DNA of 64,000 nucleotides from Plantago ovata (Eukaryota; Streptophyta; Magnoliopsida; Lamiales; Plantaginaceae). The stretch lies in the NCBI GenBank assembly GCA_028274465.1, contig CM051458.1, positions 105,106,855-105,170,854 on the forward strand, given 5' to 3'. Below the pieces are notes generated by a model, which searched no databases, was not told the origin of the DNA, and saw only the letters and a program-made list of their open reading frames with translations. Shown here in pieces: positions 47,337 to 58,117 of the stretch. Every line of letters begins with the position of its first letter. The first letter of the stretch is position 1. Position numbers and translations under genes: made by a program.

Positions 47337-49550
47337 ATGGGGAAGATTTGTTCAGTCTTTCTCATTTTTACTGTGTTTGTAGTTGCAGAGTTGCTGGTTT
47401 GTTGTTCGGGAGAAGAACCAAATGCAACTTTTGGTTGTATTTTGAGGGAAAGGAATGCTCTTTTGAGGTTCAAGGCTAGCCTTTCAGATCCTACCGGCAG
47501 ATTATGGTCATGGAACGTTAGCACCGATTGTTGCAAATGGGAAGGCATCATGTGTGATGAAACATCGGGGCATGTTATTGGTCTTGATCTCCAAAATCAT
47601 AGGTATGATGATCCTGATTATTCTACCTACATGTTGCATAGTGAAACACTCGATTCTTCCCTTTTGGTCTTGAAACATTTGTCTTTTCTAGATCTAAGTG
47701 GTAATGATTTTCACCTAACCTCAATCCCCTCATTTATCGGGTCGATGAACCAAATGCAGCATCTTAATCTCTCTTGTTCAAACTTCAGAGGTGTTGTTCC
47801 TCATCATCTAGGCAATCTTTCGTTGCTTAGTGTGCTTGATCTCAATAATAACCTCATCAATGATCCTATTCCCACATCTATTGGGAATTTGTCAGCCTTG
47901 AAAGTTTTGCAACTTTCTTCCAATAATATAAGTAATTCAATCCCATCGTCCCTTGGTAATTTGAGAGCTTTAGAATATTTGGGTCTTAATGGAAATCAAC
48001 TCTCTGGTCTCATTCCATCTTCTCTCGGAAATTTGAGTGCCTTGAAACATTTATCTCTCTATGATAATCAACTCTTTGGTCACATTCCATCTTCTCTCGG
48101 AAATTTGACTGCCTTGATATATTTATCTCTCTATGACAATCAACTAAATGGGGAAATTGACTGTTCTTTCTTTGACTCGCTCTCAAAGTTACAATATCTC
48201 TCGATTGAAAGTAACTTCCTGAAATTTGTTGCGAGAAGTGATTGGATACCTCCATTTCAACTAGAACAGCTTCGCATGGGATCTTGTGAAATTGGAGGTG
48301 TGTTTCCACAATGGATTGAGACACAAAAGGAGCTTTGGTATCTATCTCTGTCCAAGAATAGCATTTCGGGAGAAATACCTGAATCATTATGTGAAATGAA
48401 ATCTTTAGTGGTATTAATTCTCTCCGAAAATAGTTTATCAGGCAGCCTTCCAGAATGTTTGGGGAACTTAAGCATGCTAGTGGTTTTGGGTTTAGCATCG
48501 AATCGCTTCTCCGGTGTTATCCCAAACTCCATCGGCGGAGCTTACTCATTGCAATGGCTACAATTGTGCAACAATACATTCTCAGGCGAACTTCCTCATG
48601 ATCTAAGAAATTGCACTGAGCTAAGAGTTCTAGATATTCAAGAGAATGCAATTTCTGGGAAACTACCCACATGGATGGGAAAGTACTTGTTAAATTTGAG
48701 AGAGCTTCAACTAATTGGTAATGAGCTCTATGACACTATTCCATCTAATCTTTGTCAACTCTCACAGCTACAGGTATTAGACCTTGCGAACAATAACTTG
48801 ACTGGAAACATTCCACATTGCATTCACAATTTCACACCCATGGAGTTTTACAATTCCAGCATTGTTTCATTAGGAGTGTTCGGTCTGATGCGACTGACGA
48901 TTAAAGGTGTGGAGATAGATTATTCTGATACACTAAGATATGTAGTATACATGGATCTTTCTAGCAATAATCTGGTAGGAGAAATTCCTTTGGAGCTAGA
49001 CAGGCTTGTTGCCTTGAATTTTCTCAACTTGTCGCACAATCATTTGCAAGGTCACATTCCCCCACGAATTGGAGACATGAATAAGTTGCAATCTCTTGAT
49101 AGCTCCAACAACAATCTTTCTGGAAACATCCCTGAGGGCCTTTCTGAATTGAATTTTTTAAGTCGTTTGAACTTGTCGCACAACAAGTTGACAGGAGAGA
49201 TCCCAACGGGGAATCAGTTGCAAACTCTGGATGATGTTTCGATATACGAAGGCAATTCTGGACTCTGTGGAGGTCCACTGCCAAAGAAATGTCACGAGGA
49301 TAGAGCATCCCCGAATTTTGAAAATCATGACGTTGAAGGCGAAGAAGACAAATCTGAGACGATATGGTTCTGTGGAGTAGTGATAAGTGGATTTGCTACG
49401 GGATTTTGGGGCGTAATTGGTGTCTTGGTGTTAAAAATTGGCTGGAGACGCGTCTATTTCAAATCACAGATAGGATCATCGCCGGAATTTTTGGAGTATA
49501 GTAGACCTGCTGTCATTGTTGTTTACTTGTTGTGCACCTCACTGTTGTAA
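47337..49550 (+). CDS. LRR receptor-like protein RLP3, shortened and with an altered C-terminal tail
   Basis: 737-residue paralogue of RLP1 with signal peptide, LRRNT (DCCKWEGIMCDE), LRRs, island (about 530-550, ending TIKGVEIDYSDTLRYV), C-cap (NSGLCGGPLPKKC), acidic stretch and membrane helix (GVVISGFATGFWGVIGVLVL). Relative to RLP1 it lacks the block of LRRs containing LIVDDFMWVSR through the LRRs before LGNLSAL, and has extra near-identical 24-residue LRRs (SSLGNLSALKHLSLYDNQL, SSLGNLTALIYLSLYDNQL) around 48010-48150. One base is missing in the tail (ttcaaatcacag against ttcaaattcacag in RLP1), so after VYFK the frame changes and the protein ends with 28 different residues, partly hydrophobic (AVIVVYLLCTSLL), instead of FTDEIIARIFGA. 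Role as for RLP1. Confidence 0.92.
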   Translation: MGKICSVFLIFTVFVVAELLVCCSGEEPNATFGCILRERNALLRFKASLSDPTGRLWSWNVSTDCCKWEGIMCDETSGHVIGLDLQNHRYDDPDYSTYMLHSETLDSSLLVLKHLSFLDLSGNDFHLTSIPSFIGSMNQMQHLNLSCSNFRGVVPHHLGNLSLLSVLDLNNNLINDPIPTSIGNLSALKVLQLSSNNISNSIPSSLGNLRALEYLGLNGNQLSGLIPSSLGNLSALKHLSLYDNQLFGHIPSSLGNLTALIYLSLYDNQLNGEIDCSFFDSLSKLQYLSIESNFLKFVARSDWIPPFQLEQLRMGSCEIGGVFPQWIETQKELWYLSLSKNSISGEIPESLCEMKSLVVLILSENSLSGSLPECLGNLSMLVVLGLASNRFSGVIPNSIGGAYSLQWLQLCNNTFSGELPHDLRNCTELRVLDIQENAISGKLPTWMGKYLLNLRELQLIGNELYDTIPSNLCQLSQLQVLDLANNNLTGNIPHCIHNFTPMEFYNSSIVSLGVFGLMRLTIKGVEIDYSDTLRYVVYMDLSSNNLVGEIPLELDRLVALNFLNLSHNHLQGHIPPRIGDMNKLQSLDSSNNNLSGNIPEGLSELNFLSRLNLSHNKLTGEIPTGNQLQTLDDVSIYEGNSGLCGGPLPKKCHEDRASPNFENHDVEGEEDKSETIWFCGVVISGFATGFWGVIGVLVLKIGWRRVYFKSQIGSSPEFLEYSRPAVIVVYLLCTSLL

Positions 49551-50149
49551 TTCTCATTTTGGAATGTAATAATCATGTACGTACGTGACTTATTTTCGAC
49601 TTTCGACTACTTAATGGTTATGTATAAAGCATTGGCTTTTTTCCTTTTGTTCTTCAGTTATGTCATGTTGAAGTCTGATTGAGTGAATGTGTTGGTGTAC
49701 CAAATTGCTCTGTTTTGCCCTGAAACGAAGTCTTGCTCACAGCATAAAATCTGTTATCTGCAATTCAGATCGAAAGAAATAGTTCTAAATGAAGCACGCA
49801 TATAATGCTTTGTGAAATGAAGACAGGTATATCTCCATGACTCCATGCTACAATTGCACGCTGCACTTAATTTCCAGTATTCTTAACAGAAGAATCACAG
49901 CTGGTTTTTGCGAATTTAGCTGTAAAGCGGACTTCTGCATGCTCAGAAATTCTCCTCCAGGATTCCATGAGTTAAATTTTACAACCATAGTAATTGTATG
50001 GCCTCTGAATCTGCCTGCTTGCATGCTAAACTGGTTATTTACAAATGAAGATTTGTGTGTGTTCTGTATTTATATCTCGAACGATCCATGTATATCACAT
50101 TCTAGATTCTTACCCAACCTAATAATATAGGTAGACCAATGTCCATTGT

Positions 50150-50560
50150 TTCACAGCTTACAACTTATTGTTACAGCCATGATTAAGCCATGTTTCCTTA
50201 TCATTTTCCTTATCATTTTGTCAAATATGGTGTGTTCTTAAGTTGTTCCTTGTTCCACAGAGTATCCTTGTCAGGACTGGTGAGATTATGAATTTGTTTT
50301 CTTGATTGTGAATTTGTGATGATCAACTTACATTGCTAAGTGTATGATCTCCTTGTTTGTTTGATCAACTTACATAGTTAATCTGGCATGGCACTAGCTC
50401 AATTCAGGATCTGTTTTGAGTTTCAATACTAACTGTATCTGCTCGAGTTTCAATACTAACTGTATCTGCTCGAGTTAAGCGGAACTTAATTCGGCATGAT
50501 AGAAAATTGGTGATCAAATCCTTTACTAGGATCCATTCATAGTTTGGTTAGATTTAATGT
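50150..50560 (+). pseudogene. TRAPPC1 3'-end fragment F
   Basis: agtatccttgtcaggactgg resembles the exon 3 start region; later gatctccttgtttgt and ctggcatggcactagctcaa match intron 3 and the 3' UTR. It is the uninterrupted relative of 37256-38010 (shared ttactaggatccattc at the end) and has its own small duplication (gtttcaatactaactgtatc twice). Confidence 0.7.
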
Positions 50561-51139
50561 TGTTGTATATTTCTGAAAAATTCATGGTTTCACCACCCCT
50601 TTAGTTGTTTATAGTAGTGTATTTAATTAATTAGTCAATTTACCTAAAAATTTGTGTTATGATACACCCACTGACCCACCCACCTCTATTTTCAAATTCT
50701 GACCCGTCCCTGTGTGCCTCGTTCAACATCGAAATTAATCGAGCTCGACTAGATTATATGTTTTCCGTTTGACACCTGACTAGAGTACTTTAACTACGTA
50801 TTTCCTCCACCTCCCTTATTTAAACATCTTCTCTTGTTTAAATTTAACTCTTTCTTTTGTTTATCTTTTTTAAGGTCTCATTTGACCTCAAATTAATTTC
50901 AAATGATGGATTGATGCACCGTGGTGGTGGGACATGTGAGTGGCTCGATTTCATGTGTCAATGTTTAAATGTTTTACATGGCTCATCACAACTGATTTAT
51001 ATTGAACTGAACTATATTGATTTATATTGAACTAAAATAAATTTAGTGAAATTGAATAACTTTTTAAAATAATAATTTTCCACGTTGTTTTCTCCATTTG
51101 CAAACCAAATCATTTTAATTCAATTTAGTTTAATTTAAA

Positions 51140-51285
51140 TAGTTTTTTTTTTTTAACGGCTAAATCTAACTATCCTACTCCTACTCCTACACTAATCCTT
51201 TACCACCTTATAACTCCAAATAATCTTAAACCACATTATGCTTCTGTTGGAATTCGAACCCCGACCTCTCCTTGATTTTGCTTAG
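51140..51285 (-). mobile_element. tRNA-derived SINE
   Basis: On the minus strand it reads gaggtcggggttcgaattcc (B-box region), then gtttaagattatttggagt, ataaggtggt, gtaggagtaggag, and ends gccgtta plus an A-tail (T run at 51141-51154 on the plus strand). A box is degenerate. Homologous to 62950-63060 (5' part) and to the 3' parts at 15229-15343 and 54343-54468. Confidence 0.72.
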
Positions 51286-51302
51286 TTCAAATTGTTTCAT
51301 AG

Positions 51303-51305
<3 letters not shown>

Positions 51306-51339
<34 letters not shown>
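51306..51339. repeat. (TA)n microsatellite
   Basis: About 17 TA units directly upstream (on the minus strand) of the SINE copy. Confidence 0.9.
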
Positions 51340-51341
<2 letters not shown>

Positions 51342-52355
51342 TTACCTTACACAAAGAAAAATGGAAAAAACAGTTCACATGTGAGTCTAAAATGAAAAGG
51401 AACCCGTGAACCACAAAATACACTGATTCTGATTCATTTGTTGAGAAAAAGACACAAAAACGCCTGCAAAATTCTTGGTGGGGTTTTCAATTTAATTTAA
51501 CTCAGCTATGTGAATATATATGTGATGGGACCTCATCTAATCACCTTTTTTAAAGCTTATAGTATGTATTTGGTTTTAAGTAAAACGACGAGAGATCAGA
51601 CTATATATAATCAGTCTACTTGAAATTGTTTTGTTTTGTTTTGTTTGTCACAGTTTGTTATTTGTCGGAACAAATTATAAGTACCCGTGACATGTTTACG
51701 TACTAGTGGAACTATTTGTGGCTCAAACTCCACCTTCTCTTCATGTACGTTACATTTTTATATCTCACATGCCTTCACCATCCATTATACTTCCTCCGTT
51801 TTTTTCATCGTTTACGTTTGATTTTCAAATGGGCTTTTAGAATTGTTTTTGTATAATATATGTGGTATTTGGCTATATTTGTGTTTTAGTGGTGATACTC
51901 AAACTTCTATTGTAAGATATAAAATTTTATCAAAGAAACGTAAACAATATAAAAAAACAGATGAAACTAAATACGTAGTATATAATCAGCCAGACAAATA
52001 TTTTCTCCTTCAACTTCTCTAGGTTAGGATGTACAATTGTTCACATTGGCCCCTTATTCACAAGGACTGAGCATAAAATTTGGAAATTTCGCATCCATGT
52101 ATAACCGAATAACACGATAACATGTAACGCTCCAACCCCTTATGGGTCGAGTCTCGACCCTTGATTACAACACACTCACTATATTCTCCTCATTCATAAA
52201 CTTTCCAATGCAGCATCCACTCTAAACATTGGATCTGATAACATTGAAATTAATTGAGAGATAATAAGGTACTACGTACTACTATTAATTAATTAACACA
52301 AGAAATACAGAAGCAAAAAAAGAGAAGTTCAATACAGACACATGCATGTTCTTGT

Positions 52356-54167
52356 TCATTTCTTCTTCCTGGAAACTCTTCTGATCAACACAAGCAACCA
52401 AAGAAGACGATAAACCACGAAGAACCCGATCAGAACGTACACATTCACCCATCTCTGCCCCACATGCAGCCCTCTCTTCTCCATCACATCCTTTCCGCTA
52501 ACCATACACGCTTTACTCTTCTCGTCCAGCCAAATCAAACACCTAGTCGTCAAACACGCGTACTCATTGATCAAATACGCGTCCAACGCGTACTTATACA
52601 TCGAAACATAGTGCATCAACAGCCAGAATCTCGGCAGGCTCTCCTTCTGTATGAAATACCCCGAGAACAGGAAGAATCCCGCTAGTAAAACCGTTACCAG
52701 AGACGTCCCTGCAATGTAATTCGGTGCGATGGATGACAGAAAAAGTACCAGTGAGTTCGCGGTTAGGATAACGACCCATGTGACGAGAACGAAGTACGTG
52801 AACGCTTGCCATGTCGAACATAGGCCTACCAGGAAGTAGATTGAGACGGAGTAGAGAACGGATATGGTTAGCAAGTACGGCAGAAAGACTAGTGTGTTTG
52901 CTAGTAGGTACGACGAGAGACGGTAAACTCCGCTGGAGGTTTCGCGGAGGAGGATCGGGCGTTCGTTGATGAAGATCGGGAGGGTTTCGGTTGTGGAGGA
53001 TAAGAGGAATGTGAGTGTGAAGGCGAACAGGCCGAACCGTTTCTCGATTCCAGATCGGTCGAGGCCGATGTTGATGTAGATTGTGCCAAGAACTAGGCCG
53101 ACGATTAATGCCTGCAATGTGTTTGTTAGAAGTAGCTGCTTTGTTCTGTAGATGATTTTCCAGAATCTGATGTACAATGTGACTATTTCCTGGAGGCGTG
53201 AGCTTCGGTACCGAACGGTTGTTTCTTTCGGGGTATTGCTGGCAGGGGCGGAGTCAGAAATTTGAATTTGTTGCTCGGGTTTTTTACGTAGCTGGGTTAA
53301 CACTTCCATTGCGTATTCGAGTGGATTGAGCTGTTGAGGAACGGTGAGGCCGTTCATGAGAAGAAAGTCTTCCAGGGAGAGGAGCGTTCCATGGTGAACT
53401 ACTTCGCCTTTGGCCAGGAGGAGAATTTTGTTAATGGTGGAGAGAATCTTGAAACTTGGTTGGTGGATGGATAAGATTAGGGTTCGGTTTCCGGACTCGG
53501 TTATCGATCGGAGTGTTTGCATTACGTTCAATGCTGATCCGCTGTCGAGGCCGGAAGTTGGCTCGTCCAGGAGGAGAACGGCAGGGTTGTGTAAGAGGCT
53601 TAGACCGATAGAGACGCGGCGTCTTTCTCCGCCTGACAGGCCGTGGGCGAGGCGAGTGGCGGATAAATGCGCGAGGCGTAGCTCGTCGAGAAGAGAGGAG
53701 ACGATCGAGGAAATGTCTGTGTTTTTGGGGTTTAGTAATCGAGCGGAGAACGCGAAGGTTTCGGAGACGGTGAGTAGAGGTAGGCATGTGTCGTGTTGAG
53801 GGACGTATGCGGAGAGTTTGCGGAAAACGGAGGGGTTGAGAGGGGAGGAGTTGAGGAGGAGGTTGCCGGATGTGGGGGCGGTTCGGGCGGCTAGAATGTC
53901 GAGGAGGGTGGACTTTCCGGCGCCACTAGGGCCGACGATTGCGAGTATTTCGGAGGGGTGTGCGGTTAGAGAGATGGATTTGAGGATGTAGGTTGGTGGG
54001 GTGGTAATGCATGGTTTGAAGAGGTAGGATGTGGTGGAGGTAGTGGATTTTGTGTAGGAGATTGAGGTGGCGGTGAGTGTATAGGTCTTTTGTGGTGGTG
54101 ATGGTGGTGGAGTGGGTTGTTGTGGTGGTGCTAGGGGTGGTGATTGTGGTGGTTCTTGTTGTTCCAT
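52356..54167 (-). CDS. ABC transporter G family half-transporter (ABCG4/ABCG8-like)
   Basis: Intronless gene, 603 residues, in the normal range for white-brown-complex half transporters, which work as dimers in the plasma membrane. Nucleotide-binding domain first: Walker A GPSGAGKS (79-86), Q-loop Q124 (YVPQHD), signature LSGGE (177-181), Walker B LLLDE (198-202), H-loop H235 (SIHQPS). Then the ABC2 membrane domain (about 330-595) with six helices, including a clear 'LFLFSGYFI' type segment and a Cys-rich loop (ACLTTRCLIW) before the last helix. The order and phrases (TAHPSEILAIVGP, FILLSIHQPSFKILS-type) are closest to Arabidopsis ABCG4/ABCG8, whose substrates are not firmly known. The N-terminal 26 residues are a Pro/Gln-rich low-complexity tail. 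A TATA-like motif lies at 54319-54327. All catalytic residues are present. Confidence 0.96.
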   Translation of the reverse strand: MEQQEPPQSPPLAPPQQPTPPPSPPQKTYTLTATSISYTKSTTSTTSYLFKPCITTPPTYILKSISLTAHPSEILAIVGPSGAGKSTLLDILAARTAPTSGNLLLNSSPLNPSVFRKLSAYVPQHDTCLPLLTVSETFAFSARLLNPKNTDISSIVSSLLDELRLAHLSATRLAHGLSGGERRRVSIGLSLLHNPAVLLLDEPTSGLDSGSALNVMQTLRSITESGNRTLILSIHQPSFKILSTINKILLLAKGEVVHHGTLLSLEDFLLMNGLTVPQQLNPLEYAMEVLTQLRKKPEQQIQISDSAPASNTPKETTVRYRSSRLQEIVTLYIRFWKIIYRTKQLLLTNTLQALIVGLVLGTIYINIGLDRSGIEKRFGLFAFTLTFLLSSTTETLPIFINERPILLRETSSGVYRLSSYLLANTLVFLPYLLTISVLYSVSIYFLVGLCSTWQAFTYFVLVTWVVILTANSLVLFLSSIAPNYIAGTSLVTVLLAGFFLFSGYFIQKESLPRFWLLMHYVSMYKYALDAYLINEYACLTTRCLIWLDEKSKACMVSGKDVMEKRGLHVGQRWVNVYVLIGFFVVYRLLWLLVLIRRVSRKKK

Positions 54168-54318
54168 GGTGGTGGAAATGGGAGTAGAAGAATGGAATGA
54201 TGGGAAGCAAGGATGGGTGATGTTATAGTAGAGGACATGGTATGGGACAACTTGTAAAGAGACATTTGGTGGGCGATGATTCGGATACCCCTACGTACCC
54301 CTACAATCTTAGTAGTAG

Positions 54319-54327
54319 TTTTATATA
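54319..54327 (-). promoter_or_regulatory. Candidate TATA box of the ABCG gene
   Basis: Minus strand TATATAAAA, about 155 bases before the ABCG start codon. Confidence 0.45.
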
Positions 54328-54342
54328 CATACTGTATGGAAA

Positions 54343-54468
54343 TGGGAGTAATAAGGTGGTGCGGCAGTAATGAGTTGGGTTATTGAAGGAGCGGTGCAGG
54401 GTTTTAGGACAAAATTTGTATAGTGTTAGTGTAAGAGTAGTTGTAATATTTTTCGTTTAAAAAAAATA
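54343..54468 (+). mobile_element. SINE-like 3' end
   Basis: ataaggtggtgcggc near the start, then gtagttgtaatatttttcgt and an A-run (54461-54468). Same family as 15229-15343. It sits just upstream of the ABCG core promoter. Confidence 0.55.
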
Positions 54469-57136
54469 CTGTATGGAAATTAATTTGCCTTAGTATATAT
54501 TTAACATAATTTAAAAAATCATTATATTACAATGTTTAGTCAGAGTTAATTGATTGAATTCACTTAAACAAAATTTAGATTGTAAATTTATAAATGTAAA
54601 AAATGTCGACGGGATAATCACTCATAAAAAGAAGTATAGAGTGCTAGCTAGATCGTATTAGTCCTCCGTAATCCGTATAATTAAAATATACTCCTATATG
54701 GAATTAATAAATAGGAATTTCAAGACTCTGCAGCTCTGCTATATGGTTCACGAGAGCAAATAAACATGTATAACAACCATGCATATTTACAAAACGCCAA
54801 AGGTACAAATTAAGTATGATGTTCCTGGAAATCTTTATCGGTTTATCCAAATCTAATAGTACTATTGCTACTTAATTGTAAGATGAATTTGTCTTGCATA
54901 TTTTCAATATATAGGCAAACTTTAGAAACATCGGAAACATGAATATACGAAAATGTTACGTCCACCGGTTTGCTCTATATATTGCTCTATTGATCTTGTG
55001 ATCTTCATCTTCTGCTAATTCTTTTTAATTTATTACAGGAGGCATTTCATTATGATGAGCATGGATTCTTGGAGCATATATATATACCACCCATAAAAAG
55101 CTTAAACTATTACCTGAGATAAGAAAGTTGAGAATCATTCACCATAGCGCTACTCTTCACCATCTAAGATTTCCTCCTCAAACTTTGAAGGCAAGGGTTA
55201 CAAATTGAACAACTTAAATAATGTTTTGCAGCCAAATACACTAATAACCTCCTCCGGTCCTTTTTGACTCGCTAGGCCCAATTATGAAATCCAATGGTAA
55301 CCACTTAACTCATCTCGGTTTATCGGTCCATAACTACGTATTATACTACAACTGACATAAGTCCATATAAGTTTCACCTCCAAAGAAAATAGAAAGGAAA
55401 TATTTACGTATCATTACACATTAATAAAGGAAATTAATTAAATTTATCAAATCAAAATTTTATTAAAGCGATAGGGTGATGACTTGGGTGATCCGATGAA
55501 GTGATTGTATCCATTAGATCTTTATATCAAAGATCTAATGATATGTAATGAGTTGAGTGTTGCCAGTGAAAGCGTCGTAGAAGAATCAATTAGTGGTATT
55601 GAATGAGTTGAATGTTGTCAGTCAGGCTCTAGAAGCGCATATTAACGTAATTTTAAAAAAGATCAACATTTTTTAGATTTAAATGGAACTACACCGAAAA
55701 ATATGTTTATTGGCCAATACTGTCAACTTTACAAAGAACGGGGTTTCAAATACAAAATACAATACGCAAGTACATTAATATAGTTTGTTTCTGCAAAAGG
55801 ATGCAGAAGGACTGAAATGAATGATGCAGAAGGTTTGGAATGAAATGAATATATTCAAAAGTAACGGGGCCAAAATTAAAGGGGCCAAGAGATGGAGGAT
55901 CGAAAGAACAAAAAGAAAAAGTCCCGAGTCCTGAACAAACAAATAATAAGGACAGACGAATCCAACGATCGATAGAATTAAGCGAACGAACTAAATTGAC
56001 GGAGAAAGGCGCATCAAGCCATCAACCAACAACCAACAACAAAGGCATAATTAAATGGTACGAAGTACTTCCATTCCATGTGAAACATTTGAAATCTATA
56101 TACACCCACGTCATTTACATTCATTAGTTTCTAGAAGTTCCAAACCAAAGTTTTCAATGCCTCGAAGAATATTGAGGTATCATAATTATGCAAAAGTACA
56201 CAAGTTGACTTGGCTTTAAAGTTTTTTTAAAAAATTTACATATCGAGCTTATGTTTATTCTTTTATTACAAACTTACACCCAAAATTAGGCCAATGTAAA
56301 ATCTGAAAGCTGGACATTGCGGAAAATTTCATCTAGAAGACTGACTTTAATTTATTTTTTAAATGTCAGAATATGTTTCTATTTACAGAAACGCCCTCAG
56401 CTGGACTCTCTTCTAGAAGTTGAATTTGTTTAAATAATAAAGAATTGGGTCTATAAAATTGAAAAACACATGTCCTAATTAATATTACTTCATCATCTCA
56501 AACGCTTGCCATTTAATTTTACCGAATATCTTTCTATTGTACATTAACATATTCATCTGTTTTTTTTTATTCTATACGTTTATTTTGTTGATATTTTTAG
56601 CTTTGTTTGACCTTCAATAAATCTTAAATTAAACCGTAAAAAAATAAAATATGAAATAATATTATGAGAGTCTAGTCACTCTATTTTCATAATATAATTT
56701 TATTATTTTTTTTACGATTTGATTTAGGATTTATCGAATGTCAAATTAAACTAAAAAAAATCAACAAAACAAAGTATAGAATCCAAAAACAGATGAGTAT
56801 AAGAATTTTGAAAAACTATATTACAAAAAAATACTACGTAGTATATATTTTTTATATTCATAACTTTATTAATTTTTCTCAAATGTTATTTAAGAATAAT
56901 TTAGGATTCAATATATATTAACAAAAAGAAAGTTGAATGAGATATTTTGATGGGGACGAAGATATCATAAGTGAATACTTTATAGTATATGTTCTTGCGT
57001 AGTTCCACTGCAAAACATATCAACGAGATCACATCACATTACAAAGTCAAATAGTCAAATTAATTAGTCCACGTTCACGCGTAACCAAATCATAATACAA
57101 AAAATATTGTTTATACTCAACAGTGATCATCTCTCG
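54469..57136. other. Intergenic between ABCG and LEA_2 genes (divergent)
   Basis: AT-rich. 55470-55620 has a small duplication (gatgacttgggtgatc, 'gaatgagttgaatgttg.cagt'). A MITE is at 56552-56797. Nothing coding is recognised. Confidence 0.55.
56552..56797. mobile_element. Stowaway-like MITE (ctcatctg family)
   Basis: Ends ttcatctgtttttttt and 'aaacagatgag', flanked by TA (56550-56551, 56798-56799). Its arms (attctatacgttt, ttttgttgatatttttag) match the element at 20134-20364 closely. Confidence 0.8.
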
Positions 57137-57144
57137 TATAAATA
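57137..57144 (+). promoter_or_regulatory. Candidate TATA box of the LEA_2 gene
   Basis: TATAAATA about 98 bases before the start codon. Confidence 0.55.
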
Positions 57145-57234
57145 TGTGTGGATCATTAAGGGAAATTACACTTCATCTTCAATTCCAATATTATTTCTCT
57201 TCTCACCACTCAGAAGGAACAAACTATATATACG

Positions 57235-57885
57235 ATGACCGAGAAGGAGCAACAATCACCTTACCCGATGCTACCAGCTACCGGAACTGGATACGGCGGC
57301 GATACGGAAGCAACAGCAGTCTACGACACTCGTGACCAGCGCAAGAAAAAACGCAACAAGTGCATACTCTACATCGTCCTCTTTGCAATTTTTCAATGCG
57401 CGGTAATTGCAGTTTTTGCAGTTACCATAGCCAAGGTTAGAACTCCTAGGTTCCGCATCAATTCCGCCACACTCGAGAACATAAATGTTGGTTCTCCGTC
57501 CAATCCTGCTTTTGCGGGTAGAATGAACGCTCGGTTTAGCATCAAGAATGCAAATTTCGGGCGGTACAGGTATCGGGACACGAACGTTCAGTTCTTTTAT
57601 CGGGGAATGCCTGTTGGAGAAGCATTTGTGCCAAATTCACGTGTAGGGTGGCGAACTACACGGAGAGTTAATGTGGGAGTGGATTTGAATTTGGGTGATG
57701 GGCGAGGAAATGCTCAACTTGTAAATGATTTGAGTGGTGGCATCGTGCCAATTACGAGCCGGGCTAGGATGAGTGGAAGTGTGGAGTTGATTTTTGTCAT
57801 GAAGAGGAATAGAGCCACCCATATGAATTGTTCCATGGAAATTGTTACTGCGACACAACAACTGAGGAACATTGTTTGTAACTAA
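57235..57885 (+). CDS. LEA_2 / NDR1-HIN1-like (NHL) membrane protein
   Basis: Intronless gene for 216 residues. A cytosolic N-terminus with a basic cluster (RDQRKKKRNK, 33-42) precedes one transmembrane helix (about 44-67). The rest is an extracytosolic LEA_2 beta-sandwich domain: SATLENINVGS, FSIKNANFGRYRYRD, FFYRGMPVGEAFVP, a closing SGSVELIF, and a C-terminal NCSMEIV with a conserved-type cysteine and N-sequon. This layout is that of the 'LEA hydroxyproline-rich glycoprotein' (NHL) family, plasma-membrane proteins linked to stress and defence; no specific partner can be named. The start codon is the first Met in good context; an overlapping frame from 57123 is not used. Confidence 0.92.
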   Translation: MTEKEQQSPYPMLPATGTGYGGDTEATAVYDTRDQRKKKRNKCILYIVLFAIFQCAVIAVFAVTIAKVRTPRFRINSATLENINVGSPSNPAFAGRMNARFSIKNANFGRYRYRDTNVQFFYRGMPVGEAFVPNSRVGWRTTRRVNVGVDLNLGDGRGNAQLVNDLSGGIVPITSRARMSGSVELIFVMKRNRATHMNCSMEIVTATQQLRNIVCN

Positions 57886-58008
57886 TCCTTTTCCTTTTTC
57901 CTTTGTTCATTTAATTATTCTTGAATTTAGATTTCGTTTTGCATTTAAATTCTTTATTTGCACTGTAATAATTTGGATGTAATAAGATATTAAGCAGGAT
58001 CCATCAAA
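57886..58008. terminator. LEA_2 gene 3' UTR and polyadenylation region
   Basis: T-rich stretch followed by 'gtaataatttggatgtaataag', typical of plant near-upstream elements. Cleavage site not defined. Confidence 0.4.
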
Positions 58009-58117
58009 CTAAAGGGAAAATTACAGATATAAATCAACAATAACAATTAATTACAAATAAAGCCAGTTACAAATAACATTTACCAAAAGCTCGCTACTTA
58101 CTAAGCTTCCGGAACTC

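Larger units (their letters stand above)
49551..52355. other. Intergenic between RLP3 and the ABCG gene
   Basis: RLP 3' flank to about 49620, then unrecognised DNA, a TRAPPC1-derived piece at 50150-50560, a SINE copy at 51140-51285, a (TA)n run at 51306-51339, and a decayed MITE at about 51790-51965 (tacttcctccgttt at the left, 'aaacgtaaacaatataaa' inside). No gene seen. Confidence 0.6.

Noticed and set aside
53410-53799. Plus-strand frame of 129 codons opposite the ABCG gene
   Set aside because: Lies inside the ABCG nucleotide-binding domain; its composition reflects the GC-richer coding strand.
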